Shown: piece after piece, positions 31,727 through 39,823 of the stretch
How the letters are laid out: each line of letters opens with the position of its first letter
Position numbering within the stretch: position 1 is the first letter of the stretch
From: Cellulomonas dongxiuzhuiae
GTDB lineage: Bacteria; Actinomycetota; Actinomycetes; Actinomycetales; Cellulomonadaceae
Direction: 5' to 3'
Assembly: GCF_018623035.1 (NCBI RefSeq)
Contig: NZ_CP076023.1
Location: 3,162,001 to 3,226,000 of the forward strand
Length of the DNA stretch: 64,000 bases
Notes under the pieces: model-generated
Told to the model about the DNA's origin: nothing
Databases searched by the model: none
What the model saw: the letters and a program-made list of their open reading frames with translations, nothing else
Position numbers and translations under genes: made by a program

Positions 31727-32632
31727 TCAGCGCGTCGCCGGCTCCAGCGCCTGCAGGCGGGGCAGCTCGGCGGCGAGGCGCTCGAGCTCGCGCTCGTCGC
31801 CCGCGTACACGCCCGACGCCCGCGGCCAGTGCAGGACGACGTCGCCGAACCCGAGCGCGGCGGCACGCTCGACGCCCTCGACCGCGAGCGCGGCGGATCC
31901 CAGCGAGAACCGGGGCGCACCGTCGAGGCTCAGCCACCGGCCGATCGGCCGATCCCCGGCGACCTCGTCGAACGCCTCGACCATGCTCGCGAGCCCCTGC
32001 CACCAGGCCTCCTGCGCGGCGTCGGCGTCGACACCCTCGCCGACGCCGGTGCCGGGCCCGTAGGTCGCCCAGCCCTGGCCGTACCGCGCGGCGAGCGCCA
32101 TGGCGCGGGGACCGTTGGCGGCGACGACGAAGGGCGGACGCGGCCGGGCGAGGGTGCCGGGCACCATGCGCGCGCCGTGCGACTGGTAGTACTCGCCGTC
32201 GTGGTCCGTGACCGGCTGGGTCAGCAGGGTGTCGAGCAGGCCGAGGAACTCGGCGAAACGTCGGGTGCGCTCACGGCGGGTGGGCGCCGGACCCATGACG
32301 CCCGCGTCCCAGCCCTCGCCGCCCGCGCCGACGCCGAGGACGAACCGGCCGCCGGCCACGTCGTCGAGGCCCATGACGTCCTTGGCGAACGGGACGGGGT
32401 GCCGGAAGTTGGGGGACGCGACCCAGGTGCCCAGCCCGATGCGCTCGGTGACGGCGGCCGCCGCCGCCAGCAGCGGGACCGTGGCGAACCACGGCTCGTC
32501 CGCCAGCTCGCGCCACGCAAGGTGGTCGTACGTCCACGCGTGGTCGAAGCCCATCTCCTCGGCGCGCCGCCACCGCGTGCGCGCGCTCGCCCACCGCTCC
32601 TGCGGCAGCAGCACCACCCCGACCCTCACCAT
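31727..32632 (-). CDS. LLM class flavin/F420-dependent oxidoreductase
   Basis: 301-residue luciferase-like TIM-barrel enzyme. N-terminal VRVGVVLLPQERWASARTRW, YDHLAWRELADEPWF, TERIGLGTWVASPNFRHPVP and GGRFVLGVGAGGEGWD fit actinobacterial F420-type LLM proteins. The start at 32632 is GTG or ATG region giving MVRVGVV. Substrate unknown. It is divergent from the LysR gene at 32732, which may regulate it. Confidence 0.85.
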   Translation of the reverse strand: MVRVGVVLLPQERWASARTRWRRAEEMGFDHAWTYDHLAWRELADEPWFATVPLLAAAAAVTERIGLGTWVASPNFRHPVPFAKDVMGLDDVAGGRFVLGVGAGGEGWDAGVMGPAPTRRERTRRFAEFLGLLDTLLTQPVTDHDGEYYQSHGARMVPGTLARPRPPFVVAANGPRAMALAARYGQGWATYGPGTGVGEGVDADAAQEAWWQGLASMVEAFDEVAGDRPIGRWLSLDGAPRFSLGSAALAVEGVERAAALGFGDVVLHWPRASGVYAGDERELERLAAELPRLQALEPATR

Positions 32633-32731
32633 GCCGCGTCACGCTACCTGGACGACGCGAGTCACAATGCGCCGACGGCGGGTGCTACCCGGTCGTGACA
32701 ACAGGGCCCGCTCGCCCGTACCCTCAACGGC

Positions 32732-33682
32732 ATGGAGCTGGAGGTCCGGCATCTGCGCACCCTGACGACCGTCGCCTCGCTCGGCAGCATCACCAAGGCC
32801 GCGGCCGTGCTCGGCGTCGCGCAGCCCGCCCTGAGCGCGCAGCTGGCCCGCATCGACCGCGCCCTCGGAGGGCCCACCTTCGTCCGGGACCACCGCGGCG
32901 TGCGACCGACGCCCCTCGGTGCCCTCGTGCTCGACCGCGCCCGCACGCTGCTGCCGGCGATGGACGCCCTGCGGCAGGACGCGCGACGGGTGGCGTGCGG
33001 CGACACGGCCGCCACGCTGCGGCTCGCCGGCGCGGGTTCCGCCCTCGCCGCACCTCTCGTACGCCGGTTGTCGTCGGGGGGCGACCCACCGCCGACGCTG
33101 CGCGCCGTCCCGGACACGGCGCGCGCCGTGGCCGAGCTCGCGGCCGGCGCCCACGACGCGGTGCTGGCGGGCACGTGCGGCGACGCCCTGCCTCCCGCGC
33201 ACCCCGGCGTCCAGTGGCGCCTGCTCGGGACGGACGCCGTGCACGTCGTCGTCGGCGAGGGCCACCCGGGCGGTGGCGACGTCCGCCTGGCGGAGCTCGC
33301 CGACGCGCGCTGGGTCACGGCCGCGGGCGACAGCTGCTTCACCGAGTGCTTCCTGCGGGCGTGCGCCCGCGCGGGGTTCACGCCCCCGACGCCCAGCGAG
33401 TGCGACCGCGCGGAGGCGCTCGAGCTCGTCCGCGCGGGCGTCGCCGTCGCCCTGACGCAGCCGTACGGCGCGCTGCCGGCCGGGCTGCGTGCGCTGACGC
33501 TGCGCGGGACGCCGCTGACGTGGTCCACCTGGCTGGCGACGCACGACGACACCGCCACCGACGTGCGCACGCGCCTGGTCGGGGCCGCGCGCGACGCGCG
33601 GCGCGAGGAGCTCGCCGCCGCCCGCGGCCGCCGCGGTGGCACGTCGCCGCACCTCGACCGGAAGGTGAGACCAGCGGTATGA
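32732..33682 (+). CDS. LysR family transcriptional regulator
   Basis: 316-residue regulator. Residues 1-62 hold the winged helix (MELEVRHLRTLTTVASLGSI, VAQPALSAQLARIDRALGG, RPTPLGALVL). The C-terminal effector domain is of normal length but quite Arg/Ala-rich. It contains a rare pair of Cys in GDSCFTECFLRACARAGF. Divergent with the LLM gene across 99 bases, the classic LysR arrangement, so that gene is a likely target. Confidence 0.88.
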   Translation: MELEVRHLRTLTTVASLGSITKAAAVLGVAQPALSAQLARIDRALGGPTFVRDHRGVRPTPLGALVLDRARTLLPAMDALRQDARRVACGDTAATLRLAGAGSALAAPLVRRLSSGGDPPPTLRAVPDTARAVAELAAGAHDAVLAGTCGDALPPAHPGVQWRLLGTDAVHVVVGEGHPGGGDVRLAELADARWVTAAGDSCFTECFLRACARAGFTPPTPSECDRAEALELVRAGVAVALTQPYGALPAGLRALTLRGTPLTWSTWLATHDDTATDVRTRLVGAARDARREELAAARGRRGGTSPHLDRKVRPAV

Positions 33683-33760
33683 CTGACGCGGGATCTAGTT
33701 TCTGACTGCAGTCGGCGCCTATCGTGACAGCACGGTCACCACCGAACGAGAGGCCCCACC

Positions 33761-34882
33761 ATGACTCACTCCGTCACCCTCCGCCGCCGTGCGGCTGTGT
33801 TCGGCGCCACCGCGCTGGCCCTGCTGCTGGCCCCCTTCACCACCGGCGGCGCGTCCGCCGCGACGCCCGCCTCCGACGTCCCGGCCGGGATGGTCGAGGC
33901 GCTCGAGCGCGACCTCGGCGTCCCGCGCACCGAGGTCGCCCGGCGCCTGACGTTCCAGGACGACGCGGCCACCCGGGTCCGCACGCTGACGCAGGCCCTC
34001 GGCTCGACCTACGCGGGCGCCTGGGTCGACCCGGCCGCCGGCACCGTGCACGTCGCCACCACCACGCCGTCGAAGGTGCGCGGCCCCATGGCCGCGGGGG
34101 TGACCACCGTCCACGCCGAGCGCACGCTCACCCAGCTCGAGTCCCTGGGCGCCCGCCTCGACGCGGCGGGGCTGCCCGCGGACGTCGCCACCTGGTACGT
34201 GGACGTGCCGACCAACAAGCTGGTCGTCGAGGCTGTGGCCGGCACCACCGCCGCGGCCGACCTCGTCGCCGCCGCCGGCCTGCCGGCCGACGCCGTCACG
34301 CTCGCGACCGCCGAGGCGCCGCGGACGTTCATCGACGTGATCGGCGGCAACGCGTACTACATCAACGCGCGCTCACGCTGCTCGGTCGGCTTCGCGGTGC
34401 AGGGCGGCTTCGTGACCGCGGGCCACTGCGGTGCGGTCGGGGCGTCGACGACGTCGCCGTCCGGCACGTTCCGCGGCTCCTCGTTCCCCGGCAACGACTA
34501 CGCGTGGGTCCAGGTCGCGGCGGGCAACACCCCGCGCGGGCTGGTCAACAACTACTCGGGCGGCACGGTGCGCGTCACCGGCTCGCAGCAGGCCGCGGTC
34601 GGCGCGTACGTGTGCCGCTCGGGCAGCACGACCGGGTGGCGGTGCGGCACCGTGCAGGCCTACAACTCCACCGTCCGGTACTCCCAGGGCAGCGTCTCGG
34701 GCCTCATCCGCACCAACGTGTGCGCCGAGCCCGGGGACTCCGGCGGCTCGCTGGTCGCCGGCACGCAGGCGCAGGGCGTGACGTCCGGCGGCTCGGGCAA
34801 CTGCCGCTACGGCGGCACGACGTACTTCCAGCCCGTCAACGAGATCCTGCAGGCTTACGGTCTGCGGCTCGTCACCGGCTGA
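33761..34882 (+). CDS. Secreted alpha-lytic/streptogrisin-type serine protease with propeptide (S1 family, Cellulomonas 69B4 protease-like)
   Basis: 373-residue preproenzyme. Residues 1-34 are a signal peptide ending GGASAA. The ~155-residue propeptide with ALGSTYAGAWVDPAAGTVHV acts as a folding chaperone in this family. The mature enzyme starts near residue 190 (FIDVIGGNAYYI). The catalytic triad is His222 (TAGHC), Asp246 (GNDYAW) and Ser327 (GDSGGS). Six cysteines are placed as in family members: SRCSVGF, GHCG, VCRSG, WRCGT, VCAEPG and NCRYGG. The mature sequence closely resembles the Cellulomonas 69B4 protease as I recall it. Expected to be an extracellular digestive protease; single gene with strong terminators after it. 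Confidence 0.92.
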   Translation: MTHSVTLRRRAAVFGATALALLLAPFTTGGASAATPASDVPAGMVEALERDLGVPRTEVARRLTFQDDAATRVRTLTQALGSTYAGAWVDPAAGTVHVATTTPSKVRGPMAAGVTTVHAERTLTQLESLGARLDAAGLPADVATWYVDVPTNKLVVEAVAGTTAAADLVAAAGLPADAVTLATAEAPRTFIDVIGGNAYYINARSRCSVGFAVQGGFVTAGHCGAVGASTTSPSGTFRGSSFPGNDYAWVQVAAGNTPRGLVNNYSGGTVRVTGSQQAAVGAYVCRSGSTTGWRCGTVQAYNSTVRYSQGSVSGLIRTNVCAEPGDSGGSLVAGTQAQGVTSGGSGNCRYGGTTYFQPVNEILQAYGLRLVTG

Positions 34883-34923
34883 CGGTCCCGCGGCGGGCGC
34901 GCCTCGCCGCCCGTCGCCTCCCG

Positions 34924-34951
34924 CCCCGGGTCGCGCCACCGCGACCCGGGG
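34924..34951. terminator. Strong hairpin after the protease gene
   Basis: Perfect 12-bp stem: CCCCGGGTCGCG (34924-34935), loop CCAC, CGCGACCCGGGG (34940-34951). It lies 41 bases after the protease stop. There is no U-tract, as is common in actinobacteria. Confidence 0.75.
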
Positions 34952-34986
34952 CACCGGCGGCCCGTTCCGTCCGACGGGCGGCCGCG

Positions 34987-35027
34987 CGACGGGTGGCGCG
35001 ACACAGGGGGCGTCGCGCCACCCGTCG
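34987..35027. terminator. 16-bp hairpin between convergent protease and cation-exporter genes
   Basis: Arms 34987-35002 and 35012-35027 pair perfectly over 16 bp (starting CGACGGGTGG) around a 9-base loop. It ends 4 bases before the stop codon of the minus-strand exporter gene, so it can serve as a bidirectional terminator for both. Confidence 0.8.
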
Positions 35028-35030
35028 CCC

Positions 35031-35948
35031 TCAGGGGTGCAGGGCCTGCTCGCCGCCGTGCGACGCGGGCTCGAGCTGGAACGTGCAGTGCTCGACGTCG
35101 AAGTGCCCCGACAGGCACGCACGCAGGTGGTCCAGCACACGCCCCGTGCCCGCGCGGTCGAGCTCCTCGTCCGCGACGACCACGTGGGCGGAGAGCACCG
35201 GGACCCCGGACGTGATGGTCCACGCGTGCAGGTCGTGCACCCCCAGGACGCCCGGCACGCCGGCCATGTGCTCGCGCACGACGTCGAGGTCGACGCCCAC
35301 GGGCGTGGCCTCGAGCAGCACCGCAGCGACGTCCCGCAGGAGCAGCGCGGCGCGCGGCAGGACGAGGCACGCGATGACGACCGACGCGATGCCGTCGGCG
35401 CGTGTGAACCCCGTCGTGAGCACGACGAGCGCCGCAGCGACGACGGCGACGGAGCCCAGCGCGTCGCCCAGCACCTCCAGGTAGGCGCCACGCACGTTGA
35501 GCGACTCGCGGCGGCCACGGTGCAGCAGCGCCAGCCCGACGGCGTTGGCAGCGAGCCCCAGGAGCGCGACGGCGAGCATGAGTCGCGGCTCGACGTCGGT
35601 GGGCCGCGCGATGCGGCGGACACCCTCCACGAGGACGAGGACGCCCACCGTCGCCACGACGAGGCCGTTGACCATGGCCGCGAGGATCTCCGCACGCTGC
35701 CAGCCGAACGTGCGGCGCGCCGTCGCCGGCAGGGTCGCGAGCGCGCCGGCCCCGAGCGCGACGGCCAGGCCCGCGGCGTCCGTGAGCATGTGGCCGGCGT
35801 CCGCGAGCAGCGCGAAGGAGCCGGACAGCACGCCGCCGACGACCTCGACGCTCATCACCACGAGGGTCAGGGCGAGCACCCGGGCGAGCCGTCCGCGGTG
35901 CCGGGCCGTCGCCGAGCCGTGGTGACCGTGCGCGTGACCGCCGGTCAC
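35031..35948 (-). CDS. Cation diffusion facilitator (CzcD/ZitB-type) metal exporter
   Basis: 305-residue six-TM antiporter for Zn2+ or other divalent metals. N-terminal His-rich GGHAHGHHGS; the transport-site motif is LLADAGHMLTDAAGLA (Asp-x3-His-x3-Asp type) in TM2 and YLEVLGDALGSVAV in TM5 (usual HxxxD here Glu/Asp: EVLGD). C-terminal cytoplasmic domain with GVLGVHDLHAWTITSG. GTG start at 35948. No adjacent metal regulator is seen. Confidence 0.9.
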   Translation of the reverse strand: MTGGHAHGHHGSATARHRGRLARVLALTLVVMSVEVVGGVLSGSFALLADAGHMLTDAAGLAVALGAGALATLPATARRTFGWQRAEILAAMVNGLVVATVGVLVLVEGVRRIARPTDVEPRLMLAVALLGLAANAVGLALLHRGRRESLNVRGAYLEVLGDALGSVAVVAAALVVLTTGFTRADGIASVVIACLVLPRAALLLRDVAAVLLEATPVGVDLDVVREHMAGVPGVLGVHDLHAWTITSGVPVLSAHVVVADEELDRAGTGRVLDHLRACLSGHFDVEHCTFQLEPASHGGEQALHP

Positions 35949-36018
35949 GCGCCCGCCCTCCGCGACCGCGGGGGCACCGCACTCATCGCCACACGGCGAC
36001 GCTAGCCGCCCCCCGTGG

Positions 36019-36381
36019 CTACGCCCAGCCCAGCGCGTGCAGCCGCTCGTCGTCGATGCCGAAGTGGTGGGCGATCTCGTGGACCACGGTGATCGCGACC
36101 TCCTCGACCACCTCCTCGCGGTCCTCGCAGATCGCGAGCGTGGGCAGCCGGTAGACGAAGATGCGGTCGGGCAGCGACCCCGCCGCCCAGAACTCGCCCC
36201 GCTCGGTCAGCGGGGTCCCCTCGTACAGCCCCAGCAGGTCCGGCTCGTCCGGCGGCGCGTCCTCCTCGACGAGCACGACGACGTTGTCCATCATCGCCGC
36301 GAGCTCCTCGGGGATCTCGTCCAGGGCGTCGCGGACCGCGTCCTCGAACTCCTCGCGCGTCATGTCGACCACGGGCACCAT
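36019..36381 (-). CDS. Small zincin-like metallopeptidase family protein
   Basis: 120-residue cytoplasmic protein. The zinc motif VVHEIAHHFGIDDERLHALG matches the HExxHHFGxxDExL pattern of the minigluzincin-like COG3824 family. N-terminal MTREEFEDAVRDALDEIPEE and DLLGLYEGTPLTERGEF are also conserved. The start at 36381 (MVPVVDMTREEF) was chosen; a start at 36363 is equally possible. Physiological role unknown. Confidence 0.85.
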   Translation of the reverse strand: MVPVVDMTREEFEDAVRDALDEIPEELAAMMDNVVVLVEEDAPPDEPDLLGLYEGTPLTERGEFWAAGSLPDRIFVYRLPTLAICEDREEVVEEVAITVVHEIAHHFGIDDERLHALGWA

Positions 36382-36498
36382 CCTGCCCCCGGGGGGCACG
36401 CCGACCAGCACGCACGGCATCGCTTTTGGAGTTACGGCCACCAGACCGTATGCTCATCACCGGTCTTCCGACGCCTCGACGTCTGGGGCGGACAACCC

Positions 36499-36571
36499 GC
36501 CCTCATCGTCTAGCGGCCTAGGACCCCGCCCTTTCACGGCGGTAGCACGGGTTCGAATCCCGTTGGGGGTA
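36499..36571 (+). tRNA. tRNA-Glu (anticodon TTC)
   Basis: Acceptor GCCCTCA/TGGGGGT with discriminator A36571, anticodon stem CCGCC/GGCGG with loop CTTTCAC (anticodon TTC), and T arm ACGGG-TTCGAAT-CCCGT. First of a three-tRNA cluster on the plus strand. Confidence 0.95.
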
Positions 36572-36625
36572 CGAGCAGGACAGCACGACAGCAAGAAGGC
36601 TTTAGGGTGGTCACGGCCACCACAA

Positions 36626-36699
36626 GGCCCCGTAGCGCAGTTGGTTAGCGCGCCGCCCTGTCACGGCGGAGGTCGCGGGTTCAAGTCCCGTCGGGGTCG
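36626..36699 (+). tRNA. tRNA-Asp (anticodon GTC)
   Basis: Acceptor GGCCCCG/CGGGGTC with discriminator G36699; anticodon loop CTGTCAC (anticodon GTC) on stem CCGCC/GGCGG; T arm GCGGG-TTCAAGT-CCCGT. Second of the Glu-Asp-Phe cluster, a common actinobacterial order. Confidence 0.95.
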
Positions 36700-36739
36700 C
36701 TGCGAGGGACCGGCCGAGAGGCCGGTCCACTCGTTGCGA

Positions 36740-36812
36740 GGCTCTGTAGCTCAGTTGGTAGAGCGTTCGACTGAAAATCGAAAGGTCACCGGATCGACGC
36801 CGGTCGGAGCCA
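36740..36812 (+). tRNA. tRNA-Phe (anticodon GAA)
   Basis: Acceptor GGCTCTG/CGGAGCC with discriminator A36812; anticodon stem TTCGA/TCGAA with loop CTGAAAA (anticodon GAA). The T loop reads ATCGACG rather than the usual TTCGAxx, a small departure from consensus. Third of the cluster. Confidence 0.92.
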
Positions 36813-37023
36813 CCTCAGACGGCCCCGCGGGACGCCCGCCGGGGCCGTCGCCATGCCCGGCCCCTGATCGCCGGCAGCACCTCGCCAGGCCCGCCCCCGC
36901 ACTGTCGGACACCGACGCGGCAGCGGACGTCACTCCGGTCGACTCGGGCCCATCGTCCCGGTCGGGGCGCACACCTGCGCGCCTACCGTGGGAGCACAGC
37001 TCCTACCGAACGAGGAATTTCCC

Positions 37024-37455
37024 GTGACCACGACGACCGACCGCCCCCGTCCCCGCATGCTCGACCGGCTCACCGACCCCCTGGCGGAGCGCGCCCGGGA
37101 CCGGTTCGAACGGGCGGAGGACAAGTTGCGCGCCGCGGTCCAGCACGAGCTGGACGCCGTCGGTGCGAGCATGCGCACCCGCGCCGTCCGCATCCGGCCC
37201 TCGGCGATCGCCTTCGCCGCGGCCGCGCTGCTCACCGTGATCGGCATCACGCTCTTCGCGTTCGCCGCGGTGGTGGGCGTCGCGCAGGCCCTGCCGCTGT
37301 GGCTGTCGGCGCTGCTCGTCGGCATCACGCTCGTGCTGCTCGCCGCCGGTGCCGCGGCCTGGGGCCGCGCGATGCTGCCCGCCGGCAACCCCGTCATCCC
37401 CGTGCCGCCGAGCACCCACCCTGCCGAGGAGCTCGTCCACCCCTGGGCGGACTGA
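37024..37455 (+). CDS. Membrane protein of the phage-holin-like (DUF1469) type
   Basis: 143-residue protein. A charged amphipathic N-terminus (residues 1-55) precedes two membrane segments (about 60-82 and 90-112) and a short Pro-rich tail. GTG start at 37024 has GAGGAA upstream. The layout is that of actinobacterial phage holin-family (Holin-X) membrane proteins, which are chromosomal envelope proteins of unknown role, not phage lysis genes. It is followed by a related gene and a DUF3618 gene. Confidence 0.65.
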   Translation: MTTTTDRPRPRMLDRLTDPLAERARDRFERAEDKLRAAVQHELDAVGASMRTRAVRIRPSAIAFAAAALLTVIGITLFAFAAVVGVAQALPLWLSALLVGITLVLLAAGAAAWGRAMLPAGNPVIPVPPSTHPAEELVHPWAD

Positions 37456-37572
37456 GCCACCGCCCCCTCGCCCGCGGCACGGCAGGCTGCGCGTCGCGTC
37501 GCGCGGACGCGGCGGGACCTGCAGACTGATGCTCCGGCATCAACCGTCCCTGCAGGTGAGGAAGGTCGTCGA

Positions 37573-38007
37573 ATGGTCACGCACTCCGGATGGGCGAGCG
37601 ACACGCGTCCCGACGCACCCGAGGACCCCCGGTCGCTCGGGCGCCTGGTCGGTGACCTGAGCGAGCAGGCCACGCGGCTCGTGCGCGCCGAGATCGCGCT
37701 CGCGAAGGGCGAGATGACGGCCAAGGCCCAGCAGATGGGCGTCGGGGCCGGTCTCCTCGCGGGCGCGGGCGTCCTCGGGCTGTACACGCTGGCCGCCTTC
37801 ATCGCGACGGCGATCATCGGGCTGGCGAACGTCGTGCCGGCGTGGCTCGCCGCGCTGATCGTCTCGGTGGTGCTGCTGCTCGTCACCGCCGTGCTGGCCC
37901 TGCTGGGCGTCAAGCACGTCAAGAAGGGCGCACCACCCGTGCCCGAGCGTGCGATGGAGAACCTGCAGGAGGACGTGGACACCGTCAAGAAGGGGCTGCA
38001 CCGGTGA
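37573..38007 (+). CDS. Phage holin family protein (Actinobacterial Holin-X/DUF1469)
   Basis: 144-residue membrane protein. The N-terminal amphipathic helix LVGDLSEQATRLVRAEIALA, then two membrane segments (about 58-80 and 88-112) and a cytoplasmic tail beginning LGVKHVKKGAPPVPER are typical of Holin-X. ATG start at 37573 follows GGAAGG. Its stop overlaps the GTG of the DUF3618 gene, the usual pairing in actinobacteria. Envelope-associated, function unknown. Confidence 0.82.
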   Translation: MVTHSGWASDTRPDAPEDPRSLGRLVGDLSEQATRLVRAEIALAKGEMTAKAQQMGVGAGLLAGAGVLGLYTLAAFIATAIIGLANVVPAWLAALIVSVVLLLVTAVLALLGVKHVKKGAPPVPERAMENLQEDVDTVKKGLHR

Positions 38008-38291
38008 GCGACAAGGACACGATCCCGCCCGCGCACGTCGCGGCGCTCGAGGCCGAGGTGACCCTGGCGCGTGAGCAGCTCGCCGCGACCGTCGACGCGC
38101 TCGTCGCCGAGGCGGACCCCCGTCGGCAGGTCGAACGCCTCCAGCAGAAGGGCCGCCGGCTCGTCTTCGACGCCACCGACGACGCGGCGCTCCCCGAGGA
38201 CCGCGCACGCGCCCGCAAGGTGCTCGTCATCGCCGGCGCCGTCGTCGCCCTGGTGGTCGTGGGCGTCGTGCGGCGGGTGACCCGGCACTGA
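38004..38291 (+). CDS. DUF3618 family membrane-anchored protein
   Basis: 95-residue protein. Residues 12-45 form the DUF3618 helix (LEAEVTLAREQLAATVDALV), and a single C-terminal membrane segment (VLVIAGAVVALVVVGVV) ends in RRVTRH. GTG start overlaps the preceding stop. Always found beside Holin-X genes; role unknown. Confidence 0.82.
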   Translation: MSDKDTIPPAHVAALEAEVTLAREQLAATVDALVAEADPRRQVERLQQKGRRLVFDATDDAALPEDRARARKVLVIAGAVVALVVVGVVRRVTRH

Positions 38292-38345
38292 CGCGCGGCG
38301 GTCGCCCGGCACCGCCGCGACCGCCCCGACACGTCCCCGCACGCG

Positions 38346-38401
38346 ACGACGGCCGCTGCCAGGCTTCCCCGGGTCTCGGGGCCACCGGCAGCGGCCGTCG
38401 T
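38346..38401. terminator. Terminator between the DUF3618 gene and bldC
   Basis: 15-bp perfect stem (ACGACGGCCGCTGCC at 38346-38360 with its complement at 38387-38401) and an inner CCCCG/CGGGG hairpin. It lies between the convergent DUF3618 (plus) and bldC (minus) genes and can serve both. Confidence 0.8.
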
Positions 38402-38519
38402 ACGTGCGGTCCCGCGGGCCGCTGCCCACCGTGGTGGGACGGCCGAGCCGAGGCCGTCGGTGTCACGCGCACTCCCCCGCGGTGCGCGCCGGACCTCCGG
38501 ACGGTCGGCTCCGTCGAGC

Positions 38520-38735
38520 TCAGGACTGCGGGTTCGACCTCGGCTGCGGAACGCCGTTGAGCAGCTCGCGGACCTCGGACTCGCGGTAGCGGCGGTGGCC
38601 GCCGAGCGTGCGGATCGAGGACAGCTTGCCGGACTTGGCCCAGCGCGTGACCGTCTTGGGGTCGACCCGGAACAGGGTCGCCACCTCGGACGGTGTCAGC
38701 AGGGCCTCTGCATCGGACGAGTGCGTGGTGGACAC
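38520..38735 (-). CDS. bldC: BldC family MerR-like transcriptional regulator
   Basis: 71-residue single-domain winged-helix protein. LLTPSEVATLFRVDPKTVTR, WAKSGKLSSIRTLGGHRRY and RESEVRELL are the BldC signature. In Streptomyces BldC binds DNA direct repeats cooperatively and controls development; here a general regulatory role is inferred. GTG start at 38735 follows GGGAGG. Neighbours DUF3073, purM and purF keep the conserved actinobacterial order. Confidence 0.9.
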   Translation of the reverse strand: MSTTHSSDAEALLTPSEVATLFRVDPKTVTRWAKSGKLSSIRTLGGHRRYRESEVRELLNGVPQPRSNPQS

Positions 38736-39431
38736 TGCGTACCTCCCTTGTCTAGCCGCCCCGACATGCGCCTTCCGGTCACGTTGCGCGTCGGGGCTGC
38801 GCGGCTTGGTACTGAATCTGACACATCGGGCACTCCAGGACACGTCGTGGACGTGCGCTCTGCTCCGGACAGGTGACCCAGGGCGGTCGCAACCGTCACC
38901 ACAGCACCGGGGCAGCGTCGATGCACCTACCCTAAACCCGTCCGAAACGGGACACATCTCCTCGGACGGCTGAGTCACGCTTGCTCGATCGTGTGACGTC
39001 CGTCGCGCCGCAGATTTCGCCCACCCCGGGGTCCACCCGAAACGCGGCCCCCTGACCAGCGCAGACGCGCCTCGTCGAAGCGTCTCGACGCTGCGACGTG
39101 GGTGAACACCTGGACCATGAGCGCGCTCCCGCACATCAAAGGGTGGCGTGTTGTGACCTAAATCACACCAAAGTTCGCCCGAAGAGCGGACACGGACGGA
39201 CGCCGCCCGCGCGTCGCGCGCCCCCTGGAGCGCCGCGGAGTCACGATGCCCTGCCCAGCGGTCACGAAATCGCCGCACCCGCCGGCGGACGTGGCGGAGC
39301 CCACCCGACGCAGGTGGTCGGAATGGATCGCGACCATGTACCGTTGCCACACGAAGAGACTCAACAGCACCCCGGGGCCGCACGTGTCAGCACGGAGCCG
39401 CCCCGCTTCCACGTTAGAGGGGGTCGATGCC
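38736..39431. other. 696-base divergent intergenic region between bldC and the DUF3073 gene
   Basis: No convincing gene. It contains a consensus cAMP-receptor/GlxR-type site at 39150-39165 and an 8-bp inverted repeat, CCGTCCGA (38939-38946) with TCGGACGG (38963-38970). The base composition is lower in GC than the coding surroundings, as for long promoter regions. The length suggests multiple promoters for bldC and DUF3073. A short frame on the minus strand near 39158-39433 lacks coding character. Confidence 0.6.
39150..39165. promoter_or_regulatory. Consensus CRP/GlxR-type binding site
   Basis: TGTGA-CCTAAA-TCACA is an exact match to the TGTGA-N6-TCACA palindrome bound by CRP and actinobacterial GlxR/Crp proteins. 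It lies 266 bases upstream of the DUF3073 start and 414 bases upstream of bldC, in the divergent intergenic region. Confidence 0.7.
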
Positions 39432-39638
39432 ATGGGGCGCGGCCGTCAGAAGGCAAAGCAGACGAAGGTCGCCCGGGAGCTGAAGTACTTCAGCCCCGAC
39501 ACGAACTACCGAGCCCTCGAGCAGGAGCTCTCGTCGCGTAGCCGCAACGATGTCGTCACGGACAGCCGCCGCAGTGCGGTGACCACGGACGACGACGACC
39601 CGCCCGGCTGGGGCTGGCCCGGTGACGAGGACCGCTGA
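39432..39638 (+). CDS. DUF3073 family protein
   Basis: 68-residue actinobacterial protein starting MGRGRQKAKQTKVARELKYF, then SPDTNYRALEQEL: the DUF3073 signature. The basic N-terminal half suggests nucleic-acid or ribosome contact; the C-terminus is acidic with Trp (DDDDPPGWGWPGDEDR). GAGGGGG precedes the ATG. Function unknown. Followed by a strong terminator. Confidence 0.92.
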   Translation: MGRGRQKAKQTKVARELKYFSPDTNYRALEQELSSRSRNDVVTDSRRSAVTTDDDDPPGWGWPGDEDR

Positions 39639-39760
39639 CGACGCGGGGCGCCGATCCTGACCCGGTCGCACGCCGCACCCGCCGCACCCGCGTCCTGACG
39701 GAGTCCGTTCTCACGCCGACCGGCGCGAGCGGACGCCGCCTCGGCCTCGACGCCGAGGCT

Positions 39761-39794
39761 CACGGCCCGAGCAGACTCGTCTGCTCGGGCCGTG
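39761..39794. terminator. Bidirectional terminator between DUF3073 and purM
   Basis: CACGGCCCGAGCAGAC (39761-39776) pairs perfectly with 39779-39794, leaving a practical CTCG tetraloop. It sits between convergent genes DUF3073 (plus) and purM (minus). Confidence 0.82.
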
Positions 39795-39823
39795 CCGTGT
39801 CGTCAGCCGTCTTTGCTCGGCGG

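Noticed and set aside
37024..38291. Prophage lysis module
   Set aside because: The holin-family labels refer to chromosomal actinobacterial membrane proteins paired with DUF3618; there is no endolysin, integrase or structural phage gene nearby.
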